DNA from: Alphaproteobacteria bacterium
GTDB taxonomy: Bacteria > Pseudomonadota > Alphaproteobacteria > Caulobacterales > Parvularculaceae
Assembly (NCBI GenBank): GCA_030433215.1
Contig: JAUIMC010000009.1
Span: 1 to 62,848, forward strand
Reading direction: 5' to 3'
DNA: 62,848 nt
Below the pieces are notes generated by a model that worked only from the letters and a program-made list of their open reading frames with translations, searched no databases and had not been told where the DNA came from. The first letter of the stretch is position 1. Every line of letters starts with the position of its first letter. The position numbers and the translations under genes are program-made. This document shows positions 18,044 through 25,652 of this stretch, piece by piece.

Positions 18044-20800
18044 TCAGGCTGCGGACTTTTTGTATTCCTGCATCAGTCCAGGCAGCGCGCGATGGGCTTC
18101 GCGGTATTCCGCCGCGGCTTTCTTGCACAAGGCGTTGAGCGTTGATTTAGGGGCGCCGGCCCGCGCCTCAGCCTCGATGTCGCCGCAGGCCGCGCCGAGG
18201 CGCTGCGCGCCGACATTGACGCTGAGCGATTTCAGCGCATGGGCCGCCTTGGCGATGGCTTCCGCATCGCCGGTTCTCAGCTCTTCAGCCAGGGTGCGGA
18301 TGGTTTTCTCGGAATGCTCCTGGAACATTTCAAGGGTGCGCAGGGGCAGATTGCCCGCGCCCGACTGCATGGCCGCGATTTGGGTGAGAACGCTGCGGTC
18401 GAAAACCGCGTCTTCTTCCGGCGCCGTCTGATCGTCGCGCGGCGCCGGCGCGTCGTCATCGGCCGGAACATAGCGGCCTTCGTCGCCTTCGAGATATTTG
18501 GCGATGATCCCGGAAAGGCCGTCAAGCGTGAACGGCTTGGTCAGGTAGTCGTCCATGCCGGACTGGCGCCAGGCTTCGTCCTTGCCGGCCACATGCGCCG
18601 TCAGCGCGACAATGGGGACCCGTTGCCGGCCTGTTCTTTCCTCGAGCGCGCGGATCGCCTGCGTCGCCTCGAACCCGTCCATCTTCGGCATCGAGCAGTC
18701 CATCAGGATAAGATCGAACGGCTCGCTCTTGACCAGCGCCAGCGCTTCGCGGCCGTCATTGGCGAGCGTCACATTGAGATTGAGCCGCGCCATGGCTTCT
18801 TTCACGACTTCGCGGTTGATCGCGCTGTCATCGGCGGCGAGCACGCGCTGGCCGCGGAACATGAGCCGGTTCGCGGCGGCGGTCTCGGTGGTGGCGAGCG
18901 CCGTCTTGCCGCGCATCGCGCCGTCGATGATGCGGCCCACCTGGTCCATCACTTCGCGGCGCGACAGCGGGGCCAGAAGAATGTCCTCGACGACGCCTTC
19001 TTCCACCAGCGCATCGGGCGCGACATCGCCCAGCTCGCAGATGCAGACCCGCGCCGGGACCCATTGCGCTTTGCCTTCGCTGATCGTCTGCTGATAGACG
19101 TGATAGAAAGGCGGTGACGCGAAGATCATGTCGGCGCAGGCGATATGCGGGCCGAACTGGCCGCCCTCTTCGACGATATGCGGAATGACGCCGGTCTCGC
19201 GCAGATAATGCGCCAGCATTTTCGGCGTGGCGTCGCCTTCGATGGCGATGACCGCGCGTTTTTCCTCCTTGACCTGCCTGACCGGGCGCGCTGGCTCGAG
19301 CATTTTCGTCGTGGTGCTGAAGAAAAAGCGCGAGCCTTTGCCCGGACGGCTTTTCACGCCGATCTTGCCGTTCATGGCCTCGACGAGCCGGCGGCAGATG
19401 GCAAGGCCGAGCCCGGTGCCGCCAAAGCGCCGGGTCGTGGTCTGGTCGCCTTGCGAGAAAGCTTCGAAGATCGACGCCTGCTTGTCCTTCTCAATGCCGA
19501 CGCCGGTGTCGGTCACCGAAAACTCCAGCGTGCATTCGCCGTCTGCGCCGCCGCCCGATTTCAGCGCGACGCCGACAACGACGTGACCATGGTCGGTGAA
19601 TTTCAGCGCGTTGTTGACGAGGTTCGACAGCACCTGGCTGATGCGCACGGGGTCGCCTTCGATTTCCTCGGGGGTATTCGCGGCCACATAGGCCGCGAGG
19701 TCGATATGTTTTGAGGCCGCGCGCTCCCAGAACAGGCCGACGACGTCGTCGACGATGTCCGCCGGGCGCACGGGAATCGTTTCCAGTTCAAGCTTGCCGG
19801 CCTCGATCTTCGAGAAGTCGAGAATGTCGTTGATGATCGCGAGCAGGCTCTGGCCCGATTTGGCGATGACTTCGGCGTAGCGCTTGTGCCGCGGCGCCAG
19901 GCGCGCCTTGCTGAGGAGGTCGGCCATGGCCAGCATGCCGTTCATGGGCGTGCGGATTTCGTGGCTCATGGTGGCGAGGAAGTCGGACTTCGCCACATTC
20001 GCCGCTTCGGCGGCGTCCTTGGCGGCGCGCATTTCGCGCGTCCTGAGCTCCACGGTTTTTTCAAGATTGCGCTGATGGACCTGGAGCTTGGAGTCGCGTT
20101 CCTGAATATGGTCGAGCATGGTGTTGAAGGTCTCGACGAGCTGATTGGTCTCTTCGTCCTCGACCGGGTCCGCGCGCACGCTGAAATCGCCGGATTCGCG
20201 CACATGGCCCATGACGAGGCCGAGCCGCTGAATCGGGTCGGTGATGGCGCGCTGCATTTTCATGGCGATCAGCATGCCGATGCCGCCCGCGAAGATCGCG
20301 GCGACAAGCGCGTCGTAGAGAAGCGTGCCGATGCGCTCCCACAAGGAGCCGGTGCTGGCGTTCAGCGTCAGCGTGGCGACTGTTTCCTCGCCATAACGGA
20401 TCGGCGCCGAGGCGGAGGCGGTGCCCGACGCCAGCATGGAAAGCGGCGAATTCTCCTGGAAAAGACCCTGCTCGGCCTTGCGGCTCGCGGCGGCGGCGCT
20501 GCCCAGTTCGACAAAGACCGCGTCGTCCTCGCCGCTGATGCGCACATGCTCGATGGTCGGCAGGAAGGAAATCGCGCGCAAGGCCTTTAGCGTCGCCTCC
20601 TTGTCGCGCATCGCCACTGGCTCGGCGACCGTGGTCGCGAAAATATGCGCCGAGGCGTTCAGTTCGGCGCGCTTGGCGGCGCTGAACTGCGCCGTTTCGC
20701 GCCATACGGAAGACGCCGTCGCGATCGCCACCGCGCCGAAAATCGCGACAATAACGAGCGTGGTTAATCTTCCGCGAAGAGTTTGTGTGCGTTTGGACAT
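18044..20800 (-). CDS. hybrid sensor histidine kinase (HAMP-HisKA-HATPase-REC-Hpt)
   Basis: A 918-residue BarA-type hybrid kinase. Order: membrane helix 11-30, periplasmic sensor about 35-155, second helix about 160-182, HAMP to about 237, coiled coil, HisKA with phospho-His 280 (ATMSHEIRTPMNG), HATPase with N box NLVNNALKF (391-399), DTGVGI and GGTGLGLAI, a receiver-like region without clear motifs (510-625), a true receiver with phospho-Asp 699 (LILMDCSMPKMDG) and Lys 753, and a C-terminal Hpt domain with His 852 (AHALKSLS). All phosphorelay residues are present. The output regulator is not adjacent. It is divergent from another kinase at 20972. Confidence 0.95.
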   Translation of the reverse strand: MSKRTQTLRGRLTTLVIVAIFGAVAIATASSVWRETAQFSAAKRAELNASAHIFATTVAEPVAMRDKEATLKALRAISFLPTIEHVRISGEDDAVFVELGSAAAASRKAEQGLFQENSPLSMLASGTASASAPIRYGEETVATLTLNASTGSLWERIGTLLYDALVAAIFAGGIGMLIAMKMQRAITDPIQRLGLVMGHVRESGDFSVRADPVEDEETNQLVETFNTMLDHIQERDSKLQVHQRNLEKTVELRTREMRAAKDAAEAANVAKSDFLATMSHEIRTPMNGMLAMADLLSKARLAPRHKRYAEVIAKSGQSLLAIINDILDFSKIEAGKLELETIPVRPADIVDDVVGLFWERAASKHIDLAAYVAANTPEEIEGDPVRISQVLSNLVNNALKFTDHGHVVVGVALKSGGGADGECTLEFSVTDTGVGIEKDKQASIFEAFSQGDQTTTRRFGGTGLGLAICRRLVEAMNGKIGVKSRPGKGSRFFFSTTTKMLEPARPVRQVKEEKRAVIAIEGDATPKMLAHYLRETGVIPHIVEEGGQFGPHIACADMIFASPPFYHVYQQTISEGKAQWVPARVCICELGDVAPDALVEEGVVEDILLAPLSRREVMDQVGRIIDGAMRGKTALATTETAAANRLMFRGQRVLAADDSAINREVVKEAMARLNLNVTLANDGREALALVKSEPFDLILMDCSMPKMDGFEATQAIRALEERTGRQRVPIVALTAHVAGKDEAWRQSGMDDYLTKPFTLDGLSGIIAKYLEGDEGRYVPADDDAPAPRDDQTAPEEDAVFDRSVLTQIAAMQSGAGNLPLRTLEMFQEHSEKTIRTLAEELRTGDAEAIAKAAHALKSLSVNVGAQRLGAACGDIEAEARAGAPKSTLNALCKKAAAEYREAHRALPGLMQEYKKSAA

Positions 20801-20971
20801 GACCGGTCTGCCTGCCGCCGAATGCGGACGGGGCAGACCCTGAACCGAATTGTTTGAAAATTAATTTCTATGGGCCAATTTAACCGGCAACCGCCTGTTA
20901 AGATAATCTCGCGTTAATAAGGAAGCCGCAAGGCCGCTTATTTACGGACGGCAAGGGAGAGCCGTGCAGTC

Positions 20972-22195
20972 GTGGACGCCGTGAGAACAGTCATACTCGC
21001 CGATGATGACGCGATCATGCGCGAACTCGCCAGCGCCAAGCTGCTCGAGGCGGGCTACCGCGTTCAGACCGCGAGCAACGGCGCCGAAGCGCTGACCCTC
21101 CTGAAAAACGAGGGCGCGGATCTCGTTATTTCCGATCTCGACATGCCGGTGATGAGCGGTTTTGAGCTGACCGAGGCCATCCGCCGCGATGAAGTTCTGG
21201 GCGACACGCCGGTCATGGTCATCACCGCAAGCGATCGCGGCGACGCCGTCGACCGGGCTTTTGCGGCCGGCGCCACCTCGTTTCTCGCCAAGCCCATGAA
21301 CTGGTCGCTGTTCCATCATGCGGTGAAATTCGTGTTGCGCGCCCATGACGATCGCAAAGCGCTGAGCGCGGCCCGCGACCAGGCGGAAGCCGGGGCGAAA
21401 TTCAAGGACAGCCTGATGGGCGTCATGAGCCATGAGCTCAGAACCCCGCTCAACGCCATCATCGGCTTCGGACAGATCATCGCCGCGCAATTCGACAAGG
21501 AGAACGACAATCTCCATCGCGAATACGCCGACTATATTGTCGATGGCGGGCGCCGGCTCCTGAATTCGGTGTCCGACATGCTGCTCGCCTCGGACGCGCG
21601 GTCCGGGCCGATCACCCTCAACGAGGCGGATGTGACCCTGGGCAGCCTGGTCGACGACGCCATTGCGGGGGTCGAAAAGCCCTTGGAGCTGGCCGAGGCC
21701 TCCACCGTTCTCAAGGTCTGCGACCGCGATCTCGAAATCTGCTGCGACCGGGCTCTGGTCGCCCGGGCGATCCGCAAGCTCCTCGATAACTCGGTCAAGT
21801 TCTGTCCGCGCGGCGTCGAAATCACCGTCGGGGCGGCGATCACTAAAAAGGGCGATCTCGCCATCATGGTCAAGGACAACGGGCCGGGCGTGAAGGCGGA
21901 AAGCCTTGAGGACCTGACCGCGCCCTTCGCGCTTCTGGACATGTCCATGCGCCGCTCGCGCGAGGGGCTGGGCCTCGGACTGCCGCTGGTCAAAGTGATC
22001 GCGGACGCCCATGGCGGCTCATTCCGCATCGATTCCCGGCTGGGCGAGGGCGCGCGCGCCATTTTCGTTCTGCCCGCCGCGCGCCTCAGCGCCGCCCGGG
22101 CGCCCAAAGTCAAAGCCGCGCAAAACGGCGACGGCGGGCCCGCCGCCGAAGCCGGCGCCGCCGCTTCCCGCAAATCCGGCCAACGAGTCGCTTGA
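20972..22195 (+). CDS. response regulator-histidine kinase fusion (REC-HisKA-HATPase)
   Basis: A 407-residue cytoplasmic protein with an N-terminal receiver (VILADDDAIM, phospho-Asp 55 in VISDLDMPVMSG, Lys 107), then HisKA with His 154 (GVMSHELRTPLNAIIG), and HATPase (KLLDNSVKF, DNGPGV, LGLGLPLVKV). There are no membrane segments, so it likely takes phosphate or a conformational signal from another component, reasonably the divergent hybrid kinase 171 bases away. GTG 20972 is used; a weak GGGAG lies 13 bases upstream, and an alternative GTG lies at 20981. Confidence 0.92.
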   Translation: MDAVRTVILADDDAIMRELASAKLLEAGYRVQTASNGAEALTLLKNEGADLVISDLDMPVMSGFELTEAIRRDEVLGDTPVMVITASDRGDAVDRAFAAGATSFLAKPMNWSLFHHAVKFVLRAHDDRKALSAARDQAEAGAKFKDSLMGVMSHELRTPLNAIIGFGQIIAAQFDKENDNLHREYADYIVDGGRRLLNSVSDMLLASDARSGPITLNEADVTLGSLVDDAIAGVEKPLELAEASTVLKVCDRDLEICCDRALVARAIRKLLDNSVKFCPRGVEITVGAAITKKGDLAIMVKDNGPGVKAESLEDLTAPFALLDMSMRRSREGLGLGLPLVKVIADAHGGSFRIDSRLGEGARAIFVLPAARLSAARAPKVKAAQNGDGGPAAEAGAAASRKSGQRVA

Positions 22196-22256
22196 CGCCC
22201 CGGCGCGAATGGCTATGAACGGCCTTCCTCCGCCGGCATTCGCAATACCGGCTGAA

Positions 22257-22331
22257 GGGCGCGTAGCTCAGCGGGAGAGCACTACGTTCACACCGTAGGG
22301 GTCACTGGTTCAATCCCAGTCGCGCCCACCA
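22257..22331 (+). tRNA. tRNA-Val, anticodon CAC
   Basis: A 75-base cloverleaf: acceptor GGGCGCG/CGCGCCC, D arm GCTCAGCGGGAGAGC, anticodon stem CTACG/CGTAG around loop TTCACAC (anticodon CAC, decoding GUG), T-loop GGTTCAATCC, encoded CCA. Confidence 0.97.
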
Positions 22332-22650
22332 TTATTTCCCTGGCGACAAAATCGCTTTGCTCATTGTCTCCGCAAGGGGGGCGGTCGGGCGCTTGAAAAG
22401 CCGGTCCGGTCTTTCTTCCTTCGTCCGCGCCGCCATGACTTTAGTACACAAACAATTCCTGCCGGATGGCTTGAGCAAGATGTCGGCAGGCGCCGCCTGG
22501 CGAACGGTTGACCTGCGAGAAGGGGCTAACCTAGGCTGGTCCGGCGCGATGGCGCGGCTTCGTCGCGTCTGAATTCGGGGGCTCTAGGCACATAGCATGA
22601 TTTCAATGGCATAGGCTGACCTGTCCCGTTTGACTTGAGGGGATTTGAAC
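22332..22650. other. intergenic stretch, no gene seen
   Basis: Between tRNA-Val and the first repeat-domain protein I see no convincing reading frame, hairpin terminator or repeat. A 71-codon frame at 22357-22572 has shadow-like composition and no ribosome binding site. The bases just before 22651 carry GAGGGG, which sets the next start. Confidence 0.6.
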
Positions 22651-23349
22651 GTGACGACTCTCACCATCACAGGGAATAATCTGCGGCGTTTCTGGCCGGG
22701 GGCGGCCATATTGAGCGCGGCGCTGTCTGCTCTGCTGCTTGCAGGACAGGCAAGAGCGGCTGAGCCCGATGACATGACGATCAGGTTGCTGCAGCTCAGT
22801 CTGTCCGAGCGCGGCACGATTTTCGGCAAAGTCACCATCGAGGATGTTGATGGGGCAAATCCGACCGTCACCATTCACGACGGCCGAGGCGAAAATATAA
22901 TGGATGCGATTTCGGCCGATGAAGCCGAGCGCGCTTTGTCGGATGAAGAAAGCAAGCGCCTTGTTGCGCTGGTCCGGGCCTTCCGGGACCGCTCGCCATT
23001 CCCTTCCGTGTTCGAAGCGGAAACGGCGCAGTTCGGCGACGGGCTGGGGCGATATGATGTGAATGTGCAGATGAAGGTGCGCCCGCCGCAGCATTTTCGG
23101 TTTCGCAATTTCGCGATCAAGCCGGGCGATGACGAACTCGATCCCGATATCGCCGCCCTGACGCGCGCGCTTGTGAAGATCGCGGGCTTTGAAGAACCGC
23201 GGGCCGTTGCAGAAGACGTCGCGGACGGAGATGCGGCGTCAACGAACCCTTTGGCGGGAAAAAACTTCGACAGCCTGTTCGATGACAAGATGGATCAGCT
23301 GGAGCGCAGTCGGCAGAAAAATTCCGCGAAAGACGACTCCGACGAGTAG
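22651..23349 (+). CDS. secreted hypothetical protein, single copy of a repeated envelope domain
   Basis: A 232-residue protein with a signal peptide (about 1-37, ending ARAAE) and one domain of about 135 residues. The domain has short beta motifs, DGANPTVTIHDGRG, an S-x-E-E-S-K-R-L-V-A-L-V helix, then FRDRSPFP and ELDPDIAALTRALVKIAGF. The same domain appears twice in the next gene. A Glu/Asp-rich tail follows. I know no family for it. GTG 22651 is chosen because GAGGGG lies 8 bases upstream; an upstream TTG is also in frame. It is 120 bases upstream of the larger paralogue on the same strand. Confidence 0.78.
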   Translation: MTTLTITGNNLRRFWPGAAILSAALSALLLAGQARAAEPDDMTIRLLQLSLSERGTIFGKVTIEDVDGANPTVTIHDGRGENIMDAISADEAERALSDEESKRLVALVRAFRDRSPFPSVFEAETAQFGDGLGRYDVNVQMKVRPPQHFRFRNFAIKPGDDELDPDIAALTRALVKIAGFEEPRAVAEDVADGDAASTNPLAGKNFDSLFDDKMDQLERSRQKNSAKDDSDE

Positions 23350-23469
23350 AAAGAACTGAAGCCCGCCGCGGCCGCCGCGCGTGCAAAGCGCTATGGCCGC
23401 CAAGCCTGTTCCGCCGGGAAAACCTGACAATTCACCTTAACGTCTCGAATATTCGAAGGAAGCTTGACC

Positions 23470-25191
23470 ATGACATGGATGACGAACAAGCGCGCAGGAT
23501 TTGGCGCGATCATATTAGCTATCGGGGCGGCGCTTGCCGTCCTGTTATTTGCTGGGTGCGCGGGCGCCAATGACGCCGAGAAGGCGGCGCCCGATGATTT
23601 CACGGTTAGCAAGATCCAGTTCACGCATTTTGGGCGCGACGGAGAAGCGCGCACGACAGACAAAGCAATCTTTTCGAATATCGGCGGCGAAAACCCGAAA
23701 GCCCGCATCAGGCGCGAGGGCGGGGACTATGTCGATCATGAGCTCTCGGCTGAGGAAAGCGGGAAGATCGCCGCGCTCGTCTGGGCTTTGCGGGACAGGC
23801 CGGCCGTGCCCAACGGGTTCAAAACCGATCTGGCTCAGTTCGGTCTCGACGGCGCGGAGCGATACACCTTGAGTATGAGGCCGCCGCCGTCCCAGGAGTT
23901 TAACAACTTCGTGCTCAATTCGGGCGACGGCGATCTTGATCCCAACATTGTCGCCCTCACGAATGCGCTGATTGAGATTGGCGGGTTTGCCTATCCCCCC
24001 GGCGAAGCGCCGCAACCCGCAATGGCGGAAGCGCCTGCGCCGAAAGCAGCAAAGCCGGCAGACGTCCCCGCCTCGGCGCCTGAGCCTGTGAAGGTGTCGG
24101 ACAAAAAGGCGGCGAAAGAAGAAAAAGCTGAAGAGCCGGGCGACTCCGGCGCGCCGGCAACAGAGGATTCCCCCGTCGTGACGGCCGGCATGTATGCAAA
24201 GGCCAGTGATGTTGAGATCCGCCGTTTCGAGTTCAATCTCGTCGGCCGCGACGACGCCGGGAAGTCTTTCAGGCGGGGCCGCATCTTCATAAGTGAGTTC
24301 GGGGAGGACAACCCGATCCTCACCGTCCATGACGCCCATGGCGAGGCCGACGTCCAGCGCAAGCTGACGGTAGAGGAAGCCCGGCGCATTATGGAGCGCG
24401 TCAGGGCTTTGCAGAGCAGGCCGTCGAGCCCTAAGAGATTCAGCACGGACCTGACGCTCTTCGGCCTCGACCAGGCGTTCCAGTATAATCTCAGTCTTTC
24501 CCTGCCGCCACGGACGGAGGATTTTCTTGACGATTTCACGATCCAGGAAGGCGAGGGCTATGTCGATCCGGACGCCGCGGCCATGGTCAACGCGCTTCTC
24601 GAGATCGGTGGCTTTATTGAGCCGGGCGAGGGGGCCTCAAGCGGCGAAATAGCCGAGGTGTCGGCGGCGGACCCGGTCGTGGAATACTGTGAGAGAGACC
24701 GCGGCGGCGTTTACTACGATTGCCAATGCGTCGGCGACCGGGCGGGCGAAGCGCGCGCCGAGATCGCCGAAAAACAAAATGCGAATGAAATCGCCGGTCT
24801 CGAGAGACAGCTCGAGCAGCTCCAGTCGATGAAAGCGAAATTCACCGACAATCCGTCCCGTCTGGAAGGCTTCGAGAAAAATATAGCAATCTACGAGGAG
24901 CGGCTCGCCAAGGCGAAGAACACACCGCTTGACCTCGCCTCGGTGCGAAGCACTTTGGTCATGAAACATGTCGCCGACCTGCCGGCCTGCCGGGCGCGGG
25001 CGGGAACCTATGAGCGCAGCTTCGACGGCTGCATGAGCTCGACAAACGCCGATGAAAGCGCTGCGTCCCGGTATTGCGAATGCGTCGCGAACAACACGGC
25101 GGACGCCTGGGTCGGCGCCGAGAACCCCGCCATGTCGATCCGGAACCTGGGCGTAAGGGCCCGCGGGGCGTGCGCCGATCTCGCCCCCTAG
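23470..25191 (+). CDS. lipoprotein with two copies of the repeated domain and a Cys-rich C-terminal module
   Basis: A 573-residue predicted lipoprotein: the lipobox LLFAGC gives lipidated Cys 30. Repeat 1 (about 42-170) and repeat 2 (about 228-365) each contain the G-E-(D/N)-N-P core (GGENPKARI, FGEDNPILTV), a helix with a D/S-R-P-x-x-P turn, T-D-L-x-x-F-G-L-D, and a D-P-(N/D)-x-x-A-x-x-N-A-L-(I/L)-E-I-G-G-F ending. A Pro/Ala/Lys linker separates them. The C-terminus (about 385-573) has a coiled coil (EIAGLERQLEQLQSMKAKF) between two cysteine clusters, YYDCQCVGD and RYCECVANN. No enzyme motif is seen. ATG 23470 follows GAAGGAAG. Confidence 0.8.
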   Translation: MTWMTNKRAGFGAIILAIGAALAVLLFAGCAGANDAEKAAPDDFTVSKIQFTHFGRDGEARTTDKAIFSNIGGENPKARIRREGGDYVDHELSAEESGKIAALVWALRDRPAVPNGFKTDLAQFGLDGAERYTLSMRPPPSQEFNNFVLNSGDGDLDPNIVALTNALIEIGGFAYPPGEAPQPAMAEAPAPKAAKPADVPASAPEPVKVSDKKAAKEEKAEEPGDSGAPATEDSPVVTAGMYAKASDVEIRRFEFNLVGRDDAGKSFRRGRIFISEFGEDNPILTVHDAHGEADVQRKLTVEEARRIMERVRALQSRPSSPKRFSTDLTLFGLDQAFQYNLSLSLPPRTEDFLDDFTIQEGEGYVDPDAAAMVNALLEIGGFIEPGEGASSGEIAEVSAADPVVEYCERDRGGVYYDCQCVGDRAGEARAEIAEKQNANEIAGLERQLEQLQSMKAKFTDNPSRLEGFEKNIAIYEERLAKAKNTPLDLASVRSTLVMKHVADLPACRARAGTYERSFDGCMSSTNADESAASRYCECVANNTADAWVGAENPAMSIRNLGVRARGACADLAP

Positions 25192-25222
25192 GCGCACTTG
25201 CCTCCAGGGTAAAACGACATCG

Positions 25223-25261
25223 CAGCCCGCCGCTTCCCCGATGAGGGGCGGCGGCGGGCTG
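25223..25261 (+). terminator. rho-independent terminator after the repeat-domain lipoprotein
   Basis: CAGCCCGCCGC pairs with GCGGCGGGCTG around a 17-base loop, followed by GATGTTTTT. It lies 31 bases after the lipoprotein stop. Confidence 0.7.
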
Positions 25262-25652
25262 ATGTTTTTCCGTTCCCAATGAACTTTGGCGCCCCGCCGG
25301 GGTTCCCTCGCAAGGGCGCGCGTCTTTGTCGGTTTGTGTTTGAGGCGCCCTTAGTACGCCTTTTTGTGTTGCGCCGCGCGCGCCGTTCGACTCGCGTCAT
25401 GCTTAATGGTTTATTGAGAAATAAGCGTCAGCTTTAGGCTTGAGGCAGTGTTTCTTGCTGCGATGCAGCACAAAGCGCGGCGACCGGGTTTGTTGTAAAA
25501 TTGTAACGCATGCAACCGGAGCGCAGTTGGACACGGTTGCGGCCACTGGACGGCGCCATAGCGGTGAGAAAAAATGAAACCAGGCGCGGCGGGCGTAATC
25601 AGCCGGGCTCACAAAATCGCCCCGATCAGGGAGGGGCAAGATTAGGGGTTAG
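25262..25652 (+). other. long leader region before the TonB receptor
   Basis: A roughly 390-base untranslated stretch. A frame on the minus strand (25403-25639) has shadow-like composition. The region is AT-richer near 25405-25510 (GTTTATTGAGAAATAAGC, TTGTTGTAAAATTGTAACG) and likely holds the receptor's promoter; no clear operator is recognised. GGGAGGGGCAAG lies near 25628-25640, ahead of the start. Confidence 0.5.

Noticed and set aside
22357..22572. 71-codon frame after tRNA-Val
   Set aside because: No ribosome binding site, no recognisable features, and a start in low-complexity sequence.
25403..25639. 78-codon minus-strand frame ahead of the TonB receptor
   Set aside because: Shadow-like composition and placement in what should be promoter DNA; no upstream ribosome binding site.
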